This document shows positions 8,356-16,627 of a DNA stretch of 64,000 nucleotides, piece by piece. Under the pieces are notes generated by a model, which saw only the letters and a list, made by a program, of their open reading frames with translations, did no database searches and was not told where the DNA came from. Where the stretch lies: the NCBI RefSeq assembly GCF_013393345.1, contig NZ_QJRF01000057.1, positions 1 to 64,000 of the forward strand, read 5' to 3'. Each line of letters opens with the position of its first letter. Positions within the stretch are counted from its first letter, which is position 1. Made by a program: the position numbers and the translations under genes. The DNA is from Pseudomonas taiwanensis (lineage in GTDB: Bacteria > Pseudomonadota > Gammaproteobacteria > Pseudomonadales > Pseudomonadaceae).

Positions 8356-9225
8356 CAATGCCGCATCACCCTCCGCCAACTCGCCACGTTCATCGCCATC
8401 GCCGATCTCGGCAGCGTCACCCGCGCCAGCAAGGAACTCAGCCTCACCCAGTCGGCGGCGAGCATGTCCCTGCAGGACCTGGAACATCAGCTGGGTACGC
8501 GGCTGTTCGATCGCCACGGCAAGCGCCTGGTGCTGAATGAGCACGGGCGTCGCCTGTATCCCCGTGCGCAAGCGACCCTCGAAGGCGCCCAGGAGGTGGA
8601 ATCGCTCTTCCAGCAGCAACTCGCCTGCCATCTACGCATTGGCGCCAGCACCACCATCGGCGGCTACCTGCTGCCGGAGAAACTGGCGGCCTTTCTCGAG
8701 GCCGAGCCGGACAGCCGCCTCGAACTGAAGGTGGAGAACACAGAGCGCATCGTCGAGTCGTTGTGCAACTTCACGGTGGACGTGGCATTCGTGGAAGGAC
8801 CGGTGCAGCACCCGGACATCGACGTACGGCCCTGGCTTGAAGACGAACTGGTGCTGATCGCGGCGCCGAGCCATCCGTTGTCAAGGTTGAAGGCGCCAAC
8901 AGCCGAGGAGCTGGCGAGTACACGCTGGATCATGCGCGAGCCGGGTTCGGGCACCCGGAACATGCTGGAACACCTGATCGGCCCCTGGCTGGGCAGCCCG
9001 CGCCAACTGCTGGAGGTTTCCGACGGCGAGGCGATCAAGCGTTGCGTGATTGCCGGTGCAGGCATCGCCTGTGTTTCCCGACTCATGGTGCGTGGCGAGC
9101 TGGCCCTGGGACAGCTGTGCACCCTGCCCTCCCCCAGCGGCCCGCTGAAACGCGTGTTCTATCGCGCCATCCACCAGGACAAGCAGCCGACTCGTGGTCT
9201 CAGGCGCTTCCTGGATTTTCTGTAG
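8353..9225 (+). CDS. yeiE: LysR-family regulator, YeiE-like
   Basis: 290 aa. The HTH near the N-terminus reads TLRQLATFIAIADLGSVTRASKELSLTQS, split as VTRASKELSLTQSAASMSLQ, close to YeiE/CysB-type regulators. The effector domain includes MREPGSGTRNMLE, a small-ligand pocket segment seen in this group. It is divergent from the yeiH-like gene, and E. coli YeiE responds to sulfite stress. A perfect inverted repeat covers its start codon, which suggests autoregulation. The following 170 bp carries degenerate repeat fragments and no gene. Confidence 0.85.
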   Translation: MQCRITLRQLATFIAIADLGSVTRASKELSLTQSAASMSLQDLEHQLGTRLFDRHGKRLVLNEHGRRLYPRAQATLEGAQEVESLFQQQLACHLRIGASTTIGGYLLPEKLAAFLEAEPDSRLELKVENTERIVESLCNFTVDVAFVEGPVQHPDIDVRPWLEDELVLIAAPSHPLSRLKAPTAEELASTRWIMREPGSGTRNMLEHLIGPWLGSPRQLLEVSDGEAIKRCVIAGAGIACVSRLMVRGELALGQLCTLPSPSGPLKRVFYRAIHQDKQPTRGLRRFLDFL

Positions 9226-9395
9226 GGCGAAATGGCCTGACATCGAGCCAGCCTGCACCACCCTCTCCCCCGGCCCCCGCCCTGCGCCCCGGCCTGATCG
9301 CTTCGCGCTCAGGCGTTCATCTGCACTGGAAGCGGTGCTTCCAAAAGCGTGCCTCTTCACCCCGGAGGGCGAGGGGTGACGCCAGACGGCTCAGC

Positions 9396-10388
9396 CCTGT
9401 AGGGGCGAATTCATTCGCCAAGGCCACGCAGTGGCCCCTTCGGGGTTGATGGGTATCGCTCCGCTCCACCCATCCTACGAATCCGGTCCTGTGGGAGCGA
9501 ATTCATTCGCGAAATGGTTCGGCACCGAGCCGGCCGGCTGCAACCCTCTCCCCCGGCCCCTCTCCCGGAGGGCGAGGGGTGACTCTCGGCCCACTTTCGG
9601 CACAGTCCTGTGGGGGCGATTTCAATCGCTATGCAGGACGCAGTCCTGTCTGCTCTTGTGGGAGCGAATGCATTCGCGAAATGGTTGGGCACCGCGCTAG
9701 CAGGCCACACCCTCATCCGAACGCGGCCCGCCCCGGCCCCTCTCCCAGAGGGCGAGGGGTGACTCCCAGCCCACCTCCGGCGCAATCCTGTGGGGGCGAT
9801 TTCAATCGCTATGCAGGACGCAGTCCTGCCCGCTCTTGTAGGAGCGAATTCATTCGCGAAATGGTCGGGCACCGAGCCGGCCGGGTGCCACCCTCACCCC
9901 CGGCCCCTCTCCCGCAGGCGGGAGAGGGGTGACTCTCGGCTCACCTCCGCATCTCCCTGTGGGGGCGATTTCAATCGCTATGCTGGACGCAGTCCTGCCC
10001 GCTCTTGTGGGAGCGAATTCATTCGCGAAATGGTTAGGCACCGAGCCAGCCGGTTGCAACCCTATCCCCCGGCCCCTCTCCCGCAGGCGGGAGAGGGGTG
10101 ACTCCCGGCTCAGCTTCGGCGCAGTCCTTTGGGTGCGATTTCAATCGCTAAGCAGGACGCAGTCCTGCCTGCTGTTGTGGGAGCGAATTCATTCGCGAAA
10201 TGGTTGGGCACCGCGCTAGCCGGCCACACCCTCATCCGAACGCGGCCCGCCCCGGCCCCTCTCCCAGAGGGCGAGGGGTGACTCTCGGCCCACTTTCGGC
10301 ACAGTCCTGTAGGGGCGAATTCATTCGCCAAGGCCACGCAGTGGCCCCATCGGGGTTGATGGGTATCGCTCCGCTCCACCCATCCTAC
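9396..10388. repeat. Tandem REP-containing repeat array with 83-bp terminal direct repeats
   Basis: Five head-to-tail units begin at 9491, 9658, 9838, 10007 and 10177 (about 167-180 bp, the last one partial). Each holds a GCGAATTCATTCGC palindrome with GCGAAATGGT, a CCCCTCTCCC..GAGGGGTGACTC inverted repeat, and a GCGATTTCAATCGC palindrome with GCAGGACGCAGTCCTG. Units 2 and 5 share a longer variant segment. The flanks 9396-9478 and 10306-10388 are direct repeats differing at one base by eye. No plausible gene lies here, and 9226-9395 holds only broken copies of the same modules. The array separates the yeiE-like gene from the convergent stressosome operon. Confidence 0.9.
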
Positions 10389-10402
10389 AAATGGGGTACC
10401 GA

Positions 10403-11521
10403 CTACGGGCTGACCGAGGCGATCGCAGCCGGCAGGCGCAACTCGACGCAGGCCAGGTCATTGGTGTTGCTGAATTGCACCCCGCCTCCGAAGCTTTCGG
10501 TCAGGGCCTTCACGATGGGCAGGCCCAGCCCCCAGCCCTTCGCATCGCTCTGGGTAGAGATGAAATACGGCGTGGCGAGGTTCTTCAGCACGTCATCCGG
10601 AAACAGGCCCTCGTTGCATACCGTGAGATGAACCCAGCCGTCCTTGCTGGTCTGGGTGATGCGGATCGGTGCGCCCGACTTGCCATGCTTGGCGGCGTTG
10701 CCCACCAGGTTGTCGAAGATACGCACGAACGCCGCCCGATCCCAGACCACCACACCGGAGTTCTCGTCCATTTCCAGTTCCAGGGGATTGGTCAAGTGCA
10801 GCGCCAGATTGGCTACGGCTTCGCGCAAGAGCGAAGGCAGGTCGAGCTGCGCCCCCACCAATTTGATGCCACCTCCTACGCTGACATGGGAAATGTCCAG
10901 CAGGTTGGCCACCATCTCATCGATGCGCTTCAGGTTGTTTTCCAGGATGGCGAGGAGTTCATCGGTGCGTCGCGACGGGTTGCTGCGCATCAATCCCGTG
11001 GCCATCACCGCAGCGGACAAGGGTGAGCGCAGGTCGTGGGTGAACGAGCGCATGAAGCGCTGCAGCATGATCTTCTCCCTGCTCAGCTGCTCGTTGCGCG
11101 CCTTCGCCCGATTGCGCTGCCGTTCGAGCCTTTCGACGCGGCTGTTGCTCTTCATCAGGCTGGCGATGGTCGCCATCACCTCTTCGGGATTGATCGGGTG
11201 GGTCAGGTAGGCCCTGGCGCCGGTATTGATCCCCTTGGCCTTGTCGCTGCTACTGACGAAGGTGGCGGAGATGTTGATGATCGCGGGCAGGCGCGACGGA
11301 CCGAGTTGCTTCTCGGCCACCTGGATCAGTTCGAAACCGGTCATGTCGGGCAGGTTGATGTCGAGGATCACCAGATCGACGCCTTGCATCATCAGGGCAA
11401 GGCCTTCAGCACCGTTCCTTGCCTCGATGATCTCGAAACCCGGGTCGTTGGTGACGATCTTGCGCAGTACATAGCGGTTGGCTTCGAGGTCGTCGATGAT
11501 CAGGACTCTCTTAGTGTCCAT
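10403..11521 (-). CDS. Hybrid receiver-histidine kinase, last gene of stressosome-like operon
   Basis: 372 aa. The receiver domain (1-120) has acidic residues DD at 10-11 and phospho-acceptor Asp54 in LDINLPD. The invariant receiver Lys is His (AYLTHPINP). Residues 121-155 form a basic coiled coil. The DHp helix has His162 in FTHDLRSPLS. The ATPase domain has an N box (NLVGNAAKHG) and G2 box (GWGLGLPIV), with a G1 box reading NEGLF where DxGxG is usual. There is no DNA-binding, GGDEF or other output domain. It overlaps the upstream kinase gene by 11 bp, so translation is coupled. It may act as a phosphorelay intermediate or protein kinase. The partner is unknown. Confidence 0.85.
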   Translation of the reverse strand: MDTKRVLIIDDLEANRYVLRKIVTNDPGFEIIEARNGAEGLALMMQGVDLVILDINLPDMTGFELIQVAEKQLGPSRLPAIINISATFVSSSDKAKGINTGARAYLTHPINPEEVMATIASLMKSNSRVERLERQRNRAKARNEQLSREKIMLQRFMRSFTHDLRSPLSAAVMATGLMRSNPSRRTDELLAILENNLKRIDEMVANLLDISHVSVGGGIKLVGAQLDLPSLLREAVANLALHLTNPLELEMDENSGVVVWDRAAFVRIFDNLVGNAAKHGKSGAPIRITQTSKDGWVHLTVCNEGLFPDDVLKNLATPYFISTQSDAKGWGLGLPIVKALTESFGGGVQFSNTNDLACVELRLPAAIASVSP

Positions 11522-13274
11522 CGCTTTGTTCCTCCGTCAGGCGCCGCACATGATGCAGCACCTGCTCGCTGTAGTCCGGCTGGGACTTTTGCAGGATCGC
11601 CCGGCTCTGGCGGCCGAGCCGCTCCAGGCTCGCCTCGTCGAGAATCTTGGCGGTACAGATCAGAACCCTTGAATGCAGGCTCCAATCCATGCTTTCCAAC
11701 AGGTCCTCCCCAGCGATGTCGGGAAGGTCCAGGTCAAGGAAGATGATGTCCGGCCGTACGGCGAACAGCTTGTCGATGCTCGATGCCGCATTGGCGGCCT
11801 CGAAGATCACCGGGTGATAGGGCTGCAGCAGGCGCGCGAGGAAGTAGCGATCCGCCTCGCTGTCGTCGATCAGCAGAATGCTGACGCCGGACAGGTCGAG
11901 GTTACTCGCTTCGCTGCTGGCTCGGTCATGAAAGCGAGCGATGCGCAGCAGGAACCGGCTGCCTCGCCCCAGCGCGCTGTCCACGCTGATGTCGCCGTGA
12001 AGCAGTCTCGCCAGGCGCTGAGCCAGCGGCAGGCCGAGGCCGGTACCCTGGACCTTGGCCTGGTCATGGCCACGCACCCGCAGGAACTCTTCGAACACCC
12101 GGACATGATTTTCCGGCGCGATACCAATGCCGGTGTCTTCCACCAGGAACTCCACGCTTTGTTCGTCCGGCCGGTAGATGCGCACGCAGACCTTGCCACT
12201 GGGGGTGTACTTGAAGGCGTTGTCGATCAGGTTGCGCATGACCTGGAACAGCCTGTGCCGGTCGGTCTCCAGCTCCACGTCGCAAGGCGCGCTGTCCACT
12301 TCCCACTGCAGCAACGGGAAGCGCAAGGCGATGGCACTGGTGAACTGGCGCAGCTCATGGACGAAATCATCGAGGGTGAAACGCACGGGAATGATCTCGA
12401 TTCGTCCGGACTCGGCCTTGGACAGGTCAAGCAGGTCATTCACCACGGCCGAGAGTTCGGCAGCGGCTTCGCTGATGAAGGTCACCTGCTTGTACTGCTC
12501 CTGATTGAGCGTACCGTCGACACCCTGGAGCAGCAGCTTGCTGATGTTTTCGACGATGTTGATCGGGGTGCGGATCTCATGGGTCATATTGGTGAAGAAG
12601 CGACTCTTCGACTCACTGGCCTCGCGCACCTCCTCGTTGGCCTTCTCCAGTTCGGAATACAGGGCGACCACCCCCTTGTTGGTGTTTTCCAGCTCCACGT
12701 TGATGGCTTCCAGCTCGATCTGCTTGTTCTGCAATTCCGATGTGGTGAGCAGCAGCTCGGTACCGCGCACCTGAAGCTCGATATAGGGGTCAGCTGCACC
12801 TTCGGCCTGCAGCTGGGCACGAATCTCGTTGGTCTGCGACGAGGAAGGAAATGGGCGCGCAGGGAAAATCACCTTGCGTGCACGAATTTGCGTTCCGCTG
12901 GACGAAGTGCGTATCTCGAATTCGTCCATCAGCCGCTGTGCGCCCCGCAGGCCGAGGCCCATGCCGGTGGGCGAGACATAGCTGCCGTCGAGGATCTGCT
13001 CGATGCTGTCGATACCCGGGCCCTCGTCCATGGCCTCGAAACACAGGTGGCTCAACTGGCCTCGGGTATCCGCCGAAAGATCGAAATGGAAGGTTCCCCC
13101 GCCAGCGTACTGATAGATATTGCGCGCCAGCTCCGACACTGCCGTGGCAAAGCGGATCTGTTCGATCTGTGGCAGGTCGAGCCAGCCCGCGACGCGCCGG
13201 GCACTCTGGCGGCAGGCAACGACATCGACTTCCTCACGGATGTGGATGCTGGCGATGCGTTGCTTCTTCTGCAT
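11511..13274 (-). CDS. Hybrid histidine kinase with N-terminal RsbT-like ATPase domain
   Basis: 587 aa in four parts. Residues 1-140 form an RsbT/RsbW-type GHKL ATPase (SELARNIYQYAGGG, DEGPGI, TGMGLGLRGAQ). Residues 175-222 form a coiled coil. The HisKA/HATPase core has His232 (MTHEIRTP), NLIDNAFKYTPSG, DTGIGI and GTGLGLPLA. The C-terminal receiver has Asp514 in FLDLDLPD and a Lys near 562. Two ATP-binding domains in one chain suggest it can exchange signals with the RsbS/RsbR core through one and by phosphotransfer through the other. No membrane segments are present. It overlaps its upstream and downstream neighbours, so translation is coupled. Confidence 0.88.
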   Translation of the reverse strand: MQKKQRIASIHIREEVDVVACRQSARRVAGWLDLPQIEQIRFATAVSELARNIYQYAGGGTFHFDLSADTRGQLSHLCFEAMDEGPGIDSIEQILDGSYVSPTGMGLGLRGAQRLMDEFEIRTSSSGTQIRARKVIFPARPFPSSSQTNEIRAQLQAEGAADPYIELQVRGTELLLTTSELQNKQIELEAINVELENTNKGVVALYSELEKANEEVREASESKSRFFTNMTHEIRTPINIVENISKLLLQGVDGTLNQEQYKQVTFISEAAAELSAVVNDLLDLSKAESGRIEIIPVRFTLDDFVHELRQFTSAIALRFPLLQWEVDSAPCDVELETDRHRLFQVMRNLIDNAFKYTPSGKVCVRIYRPDEQSVEFLVEDTGIGIAPENHVRVFEEFLRVRGHDQAKVQGTGLGLPLAQRLARLLHGDISVDSALGRGSRFLLRIARFHDRASSEASNLDLSGVSILLIDDSEADRYFLARLLQPYHPVIFEAANAASSIDKLFAVRPDIIFLDLDLPDIAGEDLLESMDWSLHSRVLICTAKILDEASLERLGRQSRAILQKSQPDYSEQVLHHVRRLTEEQSDGH

Positions 13275-14238
13275 ATCGGGTCACTACCACAGTGGCGTCG
13301 TCGTTATGGCGTTTGAAGTCGCGGTGAATCACCGCGGCGATTACCGCAGGATGCCGCATCGTCAGGCCGGAATAGCTGGCCAGGTCATGGCGGGTGCTGA
13401 TCCCGTCGGAGGCCAGCAGCAACAAGGTGGAGGGCGTCCACGGATAGCTGAAGCTGCGGATCTTCCCGATCCGATAGCCCACGGTGCCATTGCCGGAAAC
13501 CATGCTGCGGCTGCGGCCGTCATGCAGTAAGCCGGCAATGTTGCCCATTCCGCAAAAGCGCACCTGGGCCTGATGGGGCAGGACTTCGGTCAATGCCACC
13601 GCTCCGCCTCGGGTCGCCATCAACGCCCGGTGCAAACATTCGAGCAGGGTTTCCAGCGAGAGGTTCAGGTCATGTTTGAGGAACAGCTGGCAGGCCCTGT
13701 TGCTGGCCGCGTTGGCAGCGTGACCGTGGCCGAGGCCGTCACACACCATCACCCGATTGCCCTTGACCGCCCAGGCATCGCCACTCACCGTTTCTCCCGG
13801 ATAGGGCGTACAGATGCCGCCCACCAGCCAATCGCTCGCCGTTGCTTGCAGGCGGAACTGCGCGAGCACGGTAGTGCCCTGCCCTGGCTGGGAGTAGATG
13901 TCGAACAGGTCGGAGAGCCGGCTGATTGCCCCGAGGCCAGCGCCCATGGTCCCGCTGGTCGAGTAGCTGTCGGCCAGGCAGCGGGCCACGTCGGTCATGC
14001 CCGGCCCCCGGTCGACGGCAAGCAACTCGAGGCGATTCGGGTCCTGGGAGAAGAGGATTTCACCGCCCTTGGCGTGAATCACCAGATTACGCGCCATTTC
14101 CTGGATCACCACGGCAAGGCGGTCCAGCACCGATTCGTCGGTACATACCTGGCGCGCATGGCTGACTATCGAGCGGCGCACGGCGTCCGCATGGGCCAGA
14201 TGGGTAACGGCATGAACCTGCGTGGCCTGGCCGTTCAT
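13234..14238 (-). CDS. rsbX: GHKL ATPase-SpoIIE phosphatase fusion (RsbX-like)
   Basis: 334 aa from ATG 14238, which overlaps the rsbT stop as ATGA; a slightly longer start at 14250 is possible. Residues 1-130 form an RsbT-like ATPase fold with intact N box (EMARNLVIHAKGG), G1 (DRGPGM) and G2 (GTMGAGLGA). Residues 135-325 form a PP2C/SpoIIE phosphatase with metal Asp in VCDGLGHG and LLLLASDGIS. Bacillus RsbX, which removes the stressosome phosphates, has only the phosphatase part. This arrangement could hold kinase-like and phosphatase functions in one chain. Its 3' end overlaps the next gene by 41 bp. Confidence 0.88.
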   Translation of the reverse strand: MNGQATQVHAVTHLAHADAVRRSIVSHARQVCTDESVLDRLAVVIQEMARNLVIHAKGGEILFSQDPNRLELLAVDRGPGMTDVARCLADSYSTSGTMGAGLGAISRLSDLFDIYSQPGQGTTVLAQFRLQATASDWLVGGICTPYPGETVSGDAWAVKGNRVMVCDGLGHGHAANAASNRACQLFLKHDLNLSLETLLECLHRALMATRGGAVALTEVLPHQAQVRFCGMGNIAGLLHDGRSRSMVSGNGTVGYRIGKIRSFSYPWTPSTLLLLASDGISTRHDLASYSGLTMRHPAVIAAVIHRDFKRHNDDATVVVTRYAEEATHRQHPHP

Positions 14239-14633
14239 TTCCACTTCCACATTTCAACCGTGGTGCCGCTGCCGGGCTCGCTGCGGATCGAGAACTCGTC
14301 GACCAGCCGTCGCGAACCGCTGAGCCCCAGCCCCAGCCCATTACCCGAGGTGTAACCATCGCGCAGCGCCTGTTCGATATCCGCTATGCCGGGGCCCTGG
14401 TCGGTGATGACCAGGCGCAGCGCTGCACGTGCCTCACGCTGGGTGATCTCGATAAGGCATTCGCCGCCACCGCCATAGAGCAGTGCGTTGCGCCCGATTT
14501 CACTGGCTGCGGTAACGATCTTGGTCTGCGAGACCAGCCCGAGGTTGGCCTGCGCGGCGGCTTTGCGAACCTGCTGGCGGACGACAACGATGTCAGTTTC
14601 CTGCTTCAGCGGGAGCGTCTGTGTCGTCGTCAC
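14235..14633 (-). CDS. rsbT: Stressosome switch kinase RsbT
   Basis: 132 aa, a single GHKL kinase domain. The N box is SEIGRNALLYGGGG, the G1 box DQGPGI and the G2 box GNGLGLGLSGSRRL. In Bacillus, RsbT phosphorylates the STAS domains of RsbR and RsbS and is then released to activate a downstream target. It starts inside the 3' end of rsbS (41-bp overlap) and its stop overlaps the next ATG. No rsbU or sigB homologue is in the window, so its target here is not evident. Confidence 0.92.
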   Translation of the reverse strand: MTTTQTLPLKQETDIVVVRQQVRKAAAQANLGLVSQTKIVTAASEIGRNALLYGGGGECLIEITQREARAALRLVITDQGPGIADIEQALRDGYTSGNGLGLGLSGSRRLVDEFSIRSEPGSGTTVEMWKWK

Positions 14634-15015
14634 GTTCGTGCTCCCAGGGCTCGTCGTCGCTCAGGCTGGTTTCGAGCCAGCGCATGCCTTTTTCGATATT
14701 CAGTGCCGTGGCGATGCCTTCCAGCGAGAGCCCCAGCTCCACCAGTGTGATCGCCACTGCCGGCTGCATGCCGACCACGATCACCTTGGCGTCGAGAATC
14801 CGCGAGACGTTGGCGATATGGGAAAGCATGCGCCCGATGAAAGAGTCGACTATCTCCAGGGAGGAAATATCGATCAGCACGCCTTTCGCCCTGTGCCGCA
14901 CGATCTGGTCGGTCAGGTCCTCCTGCAGGTCCATGGCCAGTTGATCGTGCATGTCGACCTGGATGCTGAGCAGCAAGTACCTGCCCATTTTGAGAATCGG
15001 GATACGATCTACCAT
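14593..15015 (-). CDS. rsbS: Stressosome scaffold RsbS, STAS-domain protein
   Basis: 140 aa from ATG 15015 (MVDRIPILKMGR), preceded by GAGGAA at good spacing. The single STAS domain keeps the RsbT phosphorylation site as Ser58 in EIVDSFIGRM, with the family segment VIVVGMQPAVAITLVELG. Residues 115-140 form an acidic, probably disordered tail (DDEPWEHERDDD) beyond the usual ~120-aa length. This tail lies in the region overlapping rsbT. RsbS forms the core of the stressosome with RsbR. Confidence 0.93.
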   Translation of the reverse strand: MVDRIPILKMGRYLLLSIQVDMHDQLAMDLQEDLTDQIVRHRAKGVLIDISSLEIVDSFIGRMLSHIANVSRILDAKVIVVGMQPAVAITLVELGLSLEGIATALNIEKGMRWLETSLSDDEPWEHERDDDTDAPAEAGN

Positions 15016-15025
15016 GCTGGCTTCC

Positions 15026-15862
15026 TCAGCGAGACAAGGTGCTGCTGACCACACGCATGTCCATCTGTTTCAGGGCCATCTTGAAGGCGTCCGCCAGGGA
15101 AGCCTTGGTCACGACATCACCCAGCTCCACGCCCAAGTGGACGATGGTTGCGGCGATCTGCGGGCGGATACCGCTGATGATGCATCTGGCACCCATCAGC
15201 TTGGCGGCGGTGATGGTCTTGAGCAGGTGCTGGGCGACCATGGTGTCGACGGTGGGCACGCCGGTGATGTCGATGATGGCGATATCCGACTCGGTTTCGA
15301 CGATCTTCTCCAGCAAAGACTCCATCACGATCTGCGTGCGGTTGCTGTCCAGCGCACCGATCAGTGGCACGGCCAGCACGCCGTCCCACAACTGGACCAC
15401 CGGCGTGGACAATTCCAGCATGCTCTCCTGCTGCTCGCGGATCACCGTTTCCCGGCCGGCTATGAAGTATTCGAGGCTGAACAGGCCCAGTTGGTCGATC
15501 AACCTGCTGACTTGCCAGAGCGCCTCGACGGAATCGCCCTCCTGCATCAACTCGAACAGCGGTTCCTTGAGCGAGAAGACGAAGGTGGCGGTTTCGGAAG
15601 GGCTGAATCCCTGGCGGGCCTGGGCCACCGACAGGCGTTCCAGCTGCAGCTTCAGCGGTTGCCACGCGGCTGCTTCGAAGCTGTCGGAGCCTTGTGCCAG
15701 GGCCATGGTGAAGGCCTTGAGCAACTCACGGGAGTTCTCTTCCACCGCCCGCTCGTCAATCAGGTCCAGGCGAATCCCGGCTGCCCGCTGGGCCGCCAAC
15801 CACTTCTCCAACAGTTGCTGTTCGTTCCGTTTGAAAAGCTCGGCAAGCAAAGACATGGACAT
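15026..15862 (-). CDS. rsbR: Stressosome sensor RsbR, N-terminal sensory domain plus STAS
   Basis: 278 aa. The N-terminal helical domain (about 5-135) looks like the RsbRD-type sensor rather than the globin-like one, with EKWLAAQRAAG at 19-29. A linker helix follows (LSTPVVQLWDGVLAVPLIG). The C-terminal STAS domain has Thr207 in TVDTMVA, equivalent to the RsbT-targeted Thr of Bacillus RsbR, and Thr239 in GIRPQIAAT, probably the second site. It is the first gene of the six-gene operon. The 255-bp region upstream, shared with the divergent GNAT gene, must hold the promoter; I saw no convincing -35/-10 pair. Confidence 0.92.
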   Translation of the reverse strand: MSMSLLAELFKRNEQQLLEKWLAAQRAAGIRLDLIDERAVEENSRELLKAFTMALAQGSDSFEAAAWQPLKLQLERLSVAQARQGFSPSETATFVFSLKEPLFELMQEGDSVEALWQVSRLIDQLGLFSLEYFIAGRETVIREQQESMLELSTPVVQLWDGVLAVPLIGALDSNRTQIVMESLLEKIVETESDIAIIDITGVPTVDTMVAQHLLKTITAAKLMGARCIISGIRPQIAATIVHLGVELGDVVTKASLADAFKMALKQMDMRVVSSTLSR

Positions 15863-16117
15863 TGTTTTGTTCCTGCTGAGATGGGATTGCCGTGTTCACG
15901 GCCGAAGTTGATCGCCGCGGATCAGCCTGGAGAGGGTCCAGTAACAGTAGGTTAGGACCGACCATATGCCAGCCGGTGGCGCTCGATGCAGACGGTTGGC
16001 AGTCCACGACTCGCAACTCGCGCCCCGGTCGCTGTATGGAGATTTCAGCTTCGATCTGGACCTATCACTGACCTGTGCTCCGCCCTAGGATCGACAACTC
16101 CGTACCCGGTTCGTGCA

Positions 16118-16609
16118 ATGAAAAAGATTCCCGAAGATATCGATTTTTCAGGGCTGGAGGCACGTCGACTTCAGCCGGAAGACGTTTCGATGATTTGCCG
16201 GCATCGCGAAGCCATGTTCCTCGAGGCGGGGGGCGTTCCGTCGGGTTTGCGGGTGATGACCGAGCACTTCCGCCCCTGGCTGCACGAGCGCCTCGCCGAT
16301 GGCCGTTACTACGGGTTTGCCTTGATGGACGAGGGACAGCCCGTGGCCGCGATAGGCCTCATGAGCATCGACTGGCCCCCGCATCCGGCCCATCCGGATC
16401 GGGACCAGCGCGGCTATGTGCTGAATGTTTTCGTCGAGGCGGCCTATCGACGCCGAGGCCTGGCCTCCGCGCTGATGAAACTGGCGGAAGCCGAGTTCGA
16501 AGAGCGTGGACTGAGCTTCGCCGTGCTGCACGCGACCGAGGCAGGCAGACCGGTCTACCAAGAACTGGGCTGGGCCGCGACCAGTGAAATGGCCAAGGCA
16601 ATCGGCTGA
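16118..16609 (+). CDS. GNAT-family N-acetyltransferase
   Basis: 163 aa from ATG 16118 (MKKIPEDID). The acetyl-CoA-binding segment of motif A is VEAAYRRRGLASALM, preceded by the beta-strand YVLNVF, and the C-terminal part ends with YQELGWAATSEM. The acceptor is unknown. The gene is divergent from rsbR, sharing a 255-bp region with it, and is followed 18 bp later by a convergent GFA-family gene. Confidence 0.85.
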   Translation: MKKIPEDIDFSGLEARRLQPEDVSMICRHREAMFLEAGGVPSGLRVMTEHFRPWLHERLADGRYYGFALMDEGQPVAAIGLMSIDWPPHPAHPDRDQRGYVLNVFVEAAYRRRGLASALMKLAEAEFEERGLSFAVLHATEAGRPVYQELGWAATSEMAKAIG

Positions 16610-16627
16610 CCGGGCTGCTGCCCCGCC

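Noticed and set aside
9396-10388. Regularly spaced repeats that could suggest a CRISPR array
   Set aside because: The intervening sequences are themselves repeated between units, the units are about 170 bp, and no cas genes are present. It is a REP-type array.
11673-13316. A 547-codon plus-strand frame across the kinase genes
   Set aside because: Antisense shadow of the hybrid kinase, whose domain motifs are unambiguous.
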